Shown: piece by piece, positions 59,001 through 64,000 of the stretch | How the letters are laid out: each line of letters opens with the position of its first letter | Position numbering within the stretch: position 1 is the stretch's first letter | Assembly (NCBI GenBank): GCA_903813345.2 | Contig: CAIIXF020000001.1 | Span: 53,027,885-53,091,884 of the forward strand | Length of the DNA: 64,000 nt | Direction of reading: 5' to 3' | From: Owenia fusiformis | Lineage: Eukaryota; Annelida; Polychaeta; Sabellida; Oweniidae | Made by a program: the position numbers and the translations under genes | The notes under the pieces: generated by a model | Database searches by the model: none | What the model was told of the DNA's origin: nothing | What the model saw: only the letters and a program-made list of their open reading frames with translations

Positions 59001-61676
59001 TTTCATTCTACTTTTAATTTGGTCAATTTTCCATTTTAAACTTCTTAAAGTGCTAAATCTGTATATAAAACCCCAGATAAAACCCTGATCTGAATCATGA
59101 TACAAGGAATGTTGTAGGAAATGAGGTATGTGCCTAAATCAACTAGCCTAGAGTTACATCATTAAAGATGTGTATATCCACATAATGTTGATGTATTTAC
59201 CTTCTAGTAAAAGTATACTGAACTATAGAACTTATGATGATAAAACAAATGATAAAAAAAGTAAAAAGCTATTGACTATGTTGACCTTCTGAAGATTTTG
59301 AGTGATAATTCCCGAGTATAATTGCCCCAGAAAAAGGTGTTTACTAAGTTCAGCAAGGCCAATCTCAACCGAATCCTGCTTTTATGAACGCATAAAATAT
59401 AACGGGTCAAGATGACCAAAGTTAAAGAACAGTCATGTCGTTATCAAATGCAAAATAGAAAAAATTAGGAATATAAAAATAAACAATATCCTCCATCAAA
59501 ATTTCATGGACATGGTACCAAATAAAATGCTTGAGAGACAAAATGTTTTGTGTAAGATTTGAACTAACTATACCACTACCAGGAGAATAGTCCAAGATGA
59601 AGTGCAGGGTGACATAAAGTTCTGAACAGCTGATCCTAAAAAACAAGCAAAATATTCTATTCACACTTGAAAATCCCTTGTTAGCAATTTTCCAGATTCA
59701 GATGTGAACTTGTATAATAACATCTTATATAACTGAGTTATCTTCAGACAAGACCACGGTAAGTGGTCATCATGTACATGCCTAAGAAACAAGATCGTCT
59801 TTCCTGGCTATTTATACATGGATTCAATATCTTCATATTACCACATACATTACCAGTTACCTAGTGGGGATTGTCTACAAGCTACCTGGGGGATTCAAGA
59901 ATTCTTCCACCAGAAAAAATAATTATTCAACAGATGAGGATTTCTTCGTTCACTTGTTAACTATGACATACTGGACCACTGATTGTACATATTCACTGCT
60001 CACCCTTTTCATTAAACAATTTTAATTAAACATAGGAATTATTTCTATTATAAATCCTCCATGTGGACATGTAGGTACTAAATAAGGGGAGAAGTCATTT
60101 AACATTGGAGGAAGAATGTGACTGATCTTCGTACAATGAAACTAAGATAAGCAATCAACAAATGACTCACAAGTTTCTCAATTACACAGTTATTTCATGT
60201 GTATGCCCCCTCCCTCTCTACGACTACAAAGAGGCGATAAGTTTTAAAATCATAACTTCCCTGTAAATCCATTATAATAAATCTGAGGCTACCCTCACAA
60301 TCAAACCTATTGAAAATGGATGTTTGATCAGTAATCATTGTAAACATGTTGTAAACTAGGCTTCGTGATTTTCGATAATTCTGAATATTGTTGGGGTAGT
60401 CAGACTAATCTTACATTTGCGGGAGTACTGAATACATAGGATATCCCTTGTCCGGCAAACCAAAATATCATGAATCGGAATGTTTATTAAGTCGCTCATT
60501 TCTTCATTGACATTATGACTTTAAGAGGGGTGAAGAGAGGTTCATTATGTCTCTTGTCTAAGGTGAGGGTTTGACCATGGGTTTCGAAAGCCCATGGACT
60601 TGTCAAAGTTGACATAAAGCTATGCCCACGAAGCCACTTGTTTATGAGTTCAACCTGAATCTTGAAAACAATAATGACATCATCAAGAATCACATATTTG
60701 CCTTCTTACAACACTTCAACTTGGAGCTAAAACGACCAGATTCTGACTGCATGATATCATTGATATGAGATATTTTGGAAAAATTAGCATGACAAATATG
60801 GCGGCCATATTGGAAAATATGCAACAGATTTTGAAGAAATTGTGATCCGATTTAAGGGCTCCATAAGGTACATTCAGTCAATTCTATGCGTCATTGTGAA
60901 CCTCGATATACATACGGTTCGTAAGGTATACAGTAAGATGGGATAATCGCAAGGAATTCCTTGAAAGTAAGGGTGATAAAAATGCGCCAAGCCCCAACAG
61001 AAACCAAAACAAAACATACCATGGTCATCTTCGTCAGAATATCATCAGAATTTTGGCCAGTTCATGGCGAATAATACGCTGTAGAGATGCAGTGATACTT
61101 CCTCTATTATCGCTGAAGACGACACCGTTCTCTTCACTAAACTAACAGATATTTTGGCAAAAATGTGAGCACTTATTTTCGATTTACACGATGGCGTAGT
61201 ATTCTGTGTTGCAATCTATTGTTGTCTTATTTCCGTATTTGGCAAAATCTGTCAATCAAGTACAAATAGACCAATCAGATAACGCTCACGTGATCACTTG
61301 CGCCTCATATGGATTGAAAGGCGGGACAATAACAAAAGCACATTTTGTAGTGTCATATTTTGGTTGCTGATGATTTGAGCGTTCTTCCCAAAGCAGTAAC
61401 CCTGACAAATACAACACAATCCAAATTCGGAGCACTATCACTTGACAAATATTTCGGTCTAATATAGGCATTAAGTCGTAATAAAACAGAACCAAAATGC
61501 CATGAATGAGCATGTTCCATTGGCATTGCTCCAGAAACACGCCTCCATTTCTAACCAATTTTAACGATGGAGTCTCATTCATAAAGAGTATCAATAAATG
61601 TAAATTTAAGATAAAATATTACCTGGAATGGCTGCGGATAGTGATTGACCATGTGTTGATTCATTGATATATCCAT
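28529..61676 (-). CDS. NFI: Nuclear factor I (NFI/CTF) transcription factor, 11 coding exons
   Basis: Dimeric nuclear factor binding TTGGC(N5)GCCAA. Exons from 5' to 3': 61623-61676, 53775-53930, 52022-52397, 51345-51389, 48456-48548, 41248-41580, 39071-39244, 31750-31874, 30212-30410, 29479-29618, and 28529-29089 if the last frame is read to its stop; all have GT-AG borders and matching phases. Residues 19-195 are the NFI DNA-binding domain ([71 protein letters not shown]), colinear with vertebrate NFI without gaps. The C-terminal half is Ser/Pro/Thr-rich with recognisable NFI blocks ([62 protein letters not shown]). Length is 565 residues through exon 10 and 751 with the last frame. Start: first ATG after an in-frame TGA, context tacaATGg. 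The 3' end is uncertain because exon 11 may splice at 28861. Confidence 0.95.
28553..28774. repeat. 18-bp minisatellite with ACTAGT in every unit, in the NFI reading frame
   Basis: Twelve units of ACTAGTACTACAATGTGG, mostly 18 bp and two of 21 bp, so the reading frame never shifts. In the NFI frame it encodes [PL][HP]C[SRN]TS repeats. At least one other minus frame and one plus frame are open too, so openness alone does not prove translation. Confidence 0.9.
29479..29618 (-). CDS. NFI: NFI exon 10
   Basis: 140 bp, acceptor tttcag, donor gtaact. [20 protein letters not shown], then [12 protein letters not shown]. Ser/Thr/Pro-rich as in the vertebrate TSPTSPTYSTPSTSPANRF region. Ends in phase 0. 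Confidence 0.88.
30212..30410 (-). CDS. NFI: NFI exon 9, polyproline block
   Basis: 199 bp, acceptor ttcag, donor gttagt. [19 protein letters not shown] matches vertebrate [19 protein letters not shown]. The rest is Ser/Thr-rich. Part of the proline-rich activation region. Confidence 0.94.
31555..31650. repeat. Direct repeat of a 29-bp tract
   Basis: GGCAAAATAATGGTATAATC and its continuation at 31555-31583 recurs at 31622-31650, 67 bp apart, just beyond the donor of NFI exon 8. Confidence 0.8.
31750..31874 (-). CDS. NFI: NFI exon 8
   Basis: 125 bp, acceptor ctacag, donor gtaaca. [20 protein letters not shown] matches vertebrate IRYHPQETLKEFVQLVC, the best conserved block of the C-terminal half. 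Confidence 0.93.
32461..36440. mobile_element. ~4 kb element with long inverted terminal arms, in an NFI intron
   Basis: Arms of about 715 bp (32461-33178 and 35722-36440) are reverse complements at roughly 95-98 percent by eye, both starting GTATCAGATGCTGGCACAG. A second, more diverged inverted pair lies inside (33455-33690 against 35374-35610), and a weaker direct copy of that segment at about 35107-35270. The centre holds a further repeat, 33711-34530. No transposase recognised. Size and arms suggest a foldback-type or long-TIR DNA transposon with insertions. Target duplication not clear. Confidence 0.85.
34393..34527. repeat. 135 bp hairpin inside the inverted-repeat element
   Basis: ATCCTATGATTTACTCGTGA at the left pairs with TCACTCATAAATCATAGGAT at the right; arms of about 58 bp run through ATCCACTCATGGAT to GTGCAG, leaving a loop TCTCTCGCTACGCTCGCTC. 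Confidence 0.85.
36441..39070. other. NFI intron sequence
   Basis: No exon or recognised repeat. A GC-richer block at 38031-38371 has open frames on the minus strand; see findings. Confidence 0.5.
39071..39244 (-). CDS. NFI: NFI exon 7
   Basis: 174 bp, phase 1 both ends, acceptor tttag, donor gtaggt. [28 protein letters not shown] and a His/Gln-rich end; KEDSGFTPV resembles the vertebrate KSEKSGFSSPSPSQ segment. Confidence 0.87.
41248..41580 (-). CDS. NFI: NFI exon 6, Ser/Tyr-rich with basic cluster
   Basis: 333 bp, phase 1 both ends, acceptor tttcag, donor gtaagt. [15 protein letters not shown] (299-305), [12 protein letters not shown] and [14 protein letters not shown] follow the order of vertebrate ESSSYY, TKRLKS, VEDEMDS and PFYT...W. 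The basic cluster next to the Ser-rich stretch could be a nuclear localisation signal. Confidence 0.93.
41581..48221. other. NFI intron, about 6.6 kb, no recognised feature
   Basis: AT-rich. Only a stray tract of GTGAAC-type repeats near 47315-47400, resembling the inside of the CAGTRAAACCTGT elements, stands out. Confidence 0.5.
48222..48422. repeat. Degenerate ~20 bp tandem repeat beside NFI exon 5
   Basis: Repeated GTTCANTTNGGAGGT-type units (GTTCAATTTGGAGAT, GTTCAGTTTGGAGGT, GTTCAATATGGAGGT, GTTCACTTAGGTGTTCAG). The unit is related to the GTGAACACCT interior of the CAGTRAAACCTGT MITEs. Ends about 34 bases from the exon 5 donor. Confidence 0.75.
48456..48548 (-). CDS. NFI: NFI exon 5
   Basis: 93 bp, phase 1 at both ends, acceptor tttcag, donor gtgagt. 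Contains [18 protein letters not shown], matching vertebrate FVTSGVFSVTELVRVS. Confidence 0.9.
50562..50776. mobile_element. hAT-like MITE, CAGTGNTCTCCCCAG family
   Basis: Ends CAGTGCTCTCCCCA and TGGGGAGAGCACTG; interior has three TGTGCAACATTT-type units and GGTGCTGCGCCTCAGAGATTT, close to the interior of the 27404 copy. Confidence 0.82.
51345..51389 (-). CDS. NFI: NFI exon 4, 45-bp cassette-type exon
   Basis: [15 protein letters not shown], 15 codons, acceptor atttcag, donor gtgagt, phase 1 at both ends. Acidic and polar, in the position of the variable segment after the DNA-binding domain. Support comes from the splice sites, phase and fit between well-supported exons rather than from a conserved motif. 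Confidence 0.75.
52022..52397 (-). CDS. NFI: NFI exon 3: DNA-binding domain, MH1-like part
   Basis: Acceptor atttcag, donor gtaaga, 376 bp. Starts [20 protein letters not shown] and contains [33 protein letters not shown], the [19 protein letters not shown] core and [18 protein letters not shown]. The Cys residues in ECRED, PLCVL, IDCLR and HVCV correspond to the conserved NFI cysteines known to affect DNA binding and redox sensitivity. Ends in phase 1. Confidence 0.97.
53370..53582. mobile_element. MITE with AATACTGTATAAGTGGTA ends
   Basis: AATACTGTATAAGTGGTATTT at the left is matched in reverse by TACCACTTATACAGTATT at the right. The interior repeats TTTTCCTAAT and TTTTCCGAA tracts. Lies in the intron that splits the NFI DNA-binding domain. 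Confidence 0.85.
53690..53767 (-). mobile_element. Partial copy of the 23804-24257 element beside the NFI exon 2 donor
   Basis: Reverse-strand match to the first ~80 bp of that element, including TTACCAGTTTCGCCACCAGG and a GCCACCTGGTGGC palindrome at 53719-53731. It starts about 7 bases past the splice junction of exon 2. Confidence 0.8.
53775..53930 (-). CDS. NFI: NFI exon 2: DNA-binding domain, N-terminal part
   Basis: Acceptor ttttccag, donor gtaact, 156 bp, phase 0 both ends. [20 protein letters not shown] then [20 protein letters not shown], the basic N-terminal subdomain. A MITE fragment begins about 7 bases inside the following intron. Confidence 0.96.
53998..54141. mobile_element. 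Short TIR element, CAGTRAAACCTGT family, copy upstream of NFI exon 2
   Basis: CAGTAAAACCGGTG after TA at the left, ACAGGTTTCACTA at the right. Interior holds GTGTTCACT units in both orientations. Only about 70 bases from the exon 2 acceptor. Confidence 0.78.
54142..61622. other. NFI intron 1, about 7.5 kb of its length
   Basis: No coding exon recognised. Contains homopolymer runs (G at 55411, C at 57732) and a 23-bp imperfect palindrome at 60575-60597. An alternative NFI first exon could be here but was not seen. Confidence 0.45.
61623..61676 (-). CDS. NFI: NFI exon 1 (start codon)
   Basis: Eighteen codons, [18 protein letters not shown], then donor gtaata. Phase 0, so it joins directly to DEFHPF, the point where vertebrate NFI first exons also join. 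Short His/Met/Gln-rich leader with no similarity claimed to vertebrate leaders. Intron 1 is about 7.7 kb. Confidence 0.85.
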
Positions 61677-62780
61677 TGTATCATCGGGAGTTTTTCACCA
61701 ACCCTGTTAATCGGCCCGTACAGACTGCACAACTGGCTGTTGGCCCGGACTTCACAAGCAAGAAGCCTATGACCTGAGATACCCCCTCCCCATAGCGCTC
61801 ACTGCAGTCTGCGACAATGTAATTGGCTGTCTGAATCACAAGCCAACTCGTATCAAGCAATTTCAGATGCCTTTAGTCTACTCCCCGTAGATAAATGTTA
61901 TATAATCCCAAATATTATTTTTTATTTAATACTACATGTAGCAATCCCCTGGTCGTCTGATTGCCGCAACTTTTCCTGTTATATTTGATCCTAATATGAG
62001 GTACTCTGATTTATTGGATACCGGGCGATCCTTGACGGACCGATGAAATATAAAACGTATTACTCGGCAGTCATCACCGATGCTAAAACAAGTGTTCTAA
62101 TCCCTCGAGTCAGACAGTTATGTCAACGACTTTGCAACTAAGAAAGAAATCCGGAAGAAAACTTAAGTCGATTAGTTGCCTGTCCTTTTATTGTATCTCA
62201 ATTATTTTTTTTAGAAAATCCACGCAGTTAACGTTCTAGTGAAATATTTTTGTAATATATATTTTTTTAAATTATTGATATCCTGTTCACATTTTAGTGT
62301 TATCTCAGTGACCACTTCGATTATATACGCTTATAAATATGTTCATTATAACTGTTGTTTTGTTTCACAACGATATCCTGTAAAATGCGATGTCCATACG
62401 ACCAGTAACTAAATATGAATGATCTGCACCTAAAGGTTGTTAGTAGGGCAAACCAAAATTACTGTCATTGGTCCAAATTAGCGTTCATGTCATTAATTCA
62501 GCATTATGAAAATACGTCACATTTTGGTTCTATTAGATCTAGCTGGTAATAGGCCCATTTAGAATCTCGCGCACTGCAACCGAGCCTTTATCTTTAATAA
62601 GTTGGGTCATTATGGGCTACTTTAAAAAGACAACCGAGGGTTTTAAAGAATACTGGGAGTTAATAGGTGATATCCTAGGTAAATTAATTGAAACCGAGTC
62701 CCTGATTACGCCAATGATAATGGGGCAAAACACAGTTCGCTCCATACAAAATTATACCAATGGTTACCATGTCAATTATC
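61677..62780 (-). promoter_or_regulatory. Region upstream of the NFI start codon
   Basis: Probable 5' UTR and promoter side of NFI, locally GC-richer at about 61690-61860. No TATA box or initiator could be assigned with confidence, and the transcription start is unknown. Confidence 0.35.
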
Positions 62781-62838
62781 ATGATCATGGAAAACGTCCA
62801 CTGTTTCAGATGATCATGGAAAACGTCCACTGTTTCAG
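62781..62838. repeat. Perfect tandem duplication of a 29-bp unit
   Basis: ATGATCATGGAAAACGTCCA plus nine more bases occurs twice head to tail without a mismatch, so it is recent or an assembly effect. Confidence 0.95.
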
Positions 62839-63730
62839 ATGATCTTCTCATGTGCATATAAAAAGCACTTCATCAGGGGGTAAACTTTGAAAGACAACAG
62901 GCAGCCACACCGCAAGCTGAACTGGAAAATAAATCCAATACATTCAAACAAATGATATACATAAAAACAACAATATTTTGTCAATACCCATAAAATAAAG
63001 TGAAAAACAACATACCACCCCACAAAGATGTCAGCAAGAAGGCACAACACACATGACATTAAAACAGCACTTTGGAAAGTCTGTCATATTTCAACTCACA
63101 TATCCAAAATACGTTAGAGACGCAAAAATGACATCAATCAATCATTTGTCGGTGATATAATTCTGTAATATAACTTACTCAGAAAAGCTAGTCGTAATTC
63201 AGAACTGTATTAAAAGTTGACGATATCTTTCATTGGGCTACATAAAACAAATGATAAAGCGCACTATCCGATGACCATGAGACCCTTAAATCACTGTGTG
63301 CATTAACACAATTTCCCATTAAACCACGGGGTACCATCGAATAATTTTGGCAACGTACCGGAGAACGACATTTTACTAAGAAATGGCAATAATTTAGCAC
63401 AATATATTTTTTAACTAGAGTTCTACTTTGATTTTGAAAAAAGTAAGTATTCCATGCAATGGCTATTTCATTCATGAGTTTGTAGGAATTCTGTTGGAAC
63501 CCAGTTCTGATCAAGTACGAATTTATTGAAATCGGCGCAGTCGGACTTTACTCCGAAAGATGGTTTTTCGATTATAACTTTTTACAACATTTAAGTAAAG
63601 ACTTTTGAAAAAAGTACAGAATAGTCCTTATACTATTGAATTATTCTGTTATTTCTGATTCACACGACTCTGATTTGTTTAATTAAAAAAAAAGTTTTAA
63701 TTTCTTTTGATTAAATAATTCAACTGATCT

Positions 63731-63766
63731 GCTCCGGTTACGTTCCCAGCTCCGGTTACGTTCCTA
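63731..63766. repeat. 18-bp tandem duplication
   Basis: GCTCCGGTTACGTTCCCA followed by GCTCCGGTTACGTTCCTA, one difference. Confidence 0.9.
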
Positions 63767-64000
63767 AGTAATATTTTAAAAACTTTTTTTTTAAATATCA
63801 CATAACTTTATGAGATTTTGGAATATAAAAACGTTATTGAATAACATAAACATCAAACTAGACAACAGCAACTCCAAGGTGACAAATCCCATCAAATGGC
63901 CATGGCTGTCATGGACGTAGCGCCCGGTACGCTGGGTACGCACAGGCGTACCAGATGGTTGCAAATTCACTCCAAATACAACCAAATTTCAAAATTTTTC

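Noticed and set aside
1-64000. CRISPR arrays, operons or ribosome binding sites
   Set aside because: Spliced animal genes and eukaryotic transposons throughout; the tandem repeats lack spacer structure.

Overview
The window is metazoan nuclear DNA: AT-rich by eye, small exons with GT-AG introns of 0.1 to about 8 kb, many short inverted-repeat transposons and one non-LTR retrotransposon. It carries two real genes in convergent orientation. A single-copy-type NFI gene, a Syk/ZAP-70 family kinase and the repeat families fit a non-vertebrate animal, most likely a marine invertebrate deuterostome such as a hemichordate or echinoderm; the species cannot be named from sequence alone.

Layout. 1-15492 (+): Syk-like cytoplasmic tyrosine kinase, 14 exons, entering mid N-terminal SH2 domain, so the 5' exon(s) lie outside the window or were not found in 1-1813. 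One of its introns (5619-9549) holds a CR1/Jockey-type LINE on the minus strand. 15493-28528: intergenic space between the two 3' ends, holding a transposon cluster, an unusual 1.2 kb repeat dense in nuclear-receptor half-sites, a near-consensus CTCF-like site, and a 19-bp tandem array of NK2-homeodomain-like sites. 28529-61676 (-): nuclear factor I (NFI/CTF), 11 coding exons, from an 18-residue first exon to a last coding exon whose reading frame runs through an 18-bp minisatellite. Its introns hold a roughly 4 kb inverted-repeat element (32461-36440) and several MITEs. 61677-64000: sequence upstream of the NFI start codon, with no further gene recognised.

SYK-family kinases couple phosphorylated ITAM receptors to downstream signalling; NFI is a dimeric DNA-binding transcription factor. 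Nothing here links them functionally; they are simply neighbours. The least ordinary signals are the long inverted-repeat element, the frame-preserving minisatellite at the NFI 3' end, the DR1-bearing repeat, and the NFI DNA-binding exon split by an extra intron while keeping the total length expected of the vertebrate exon.
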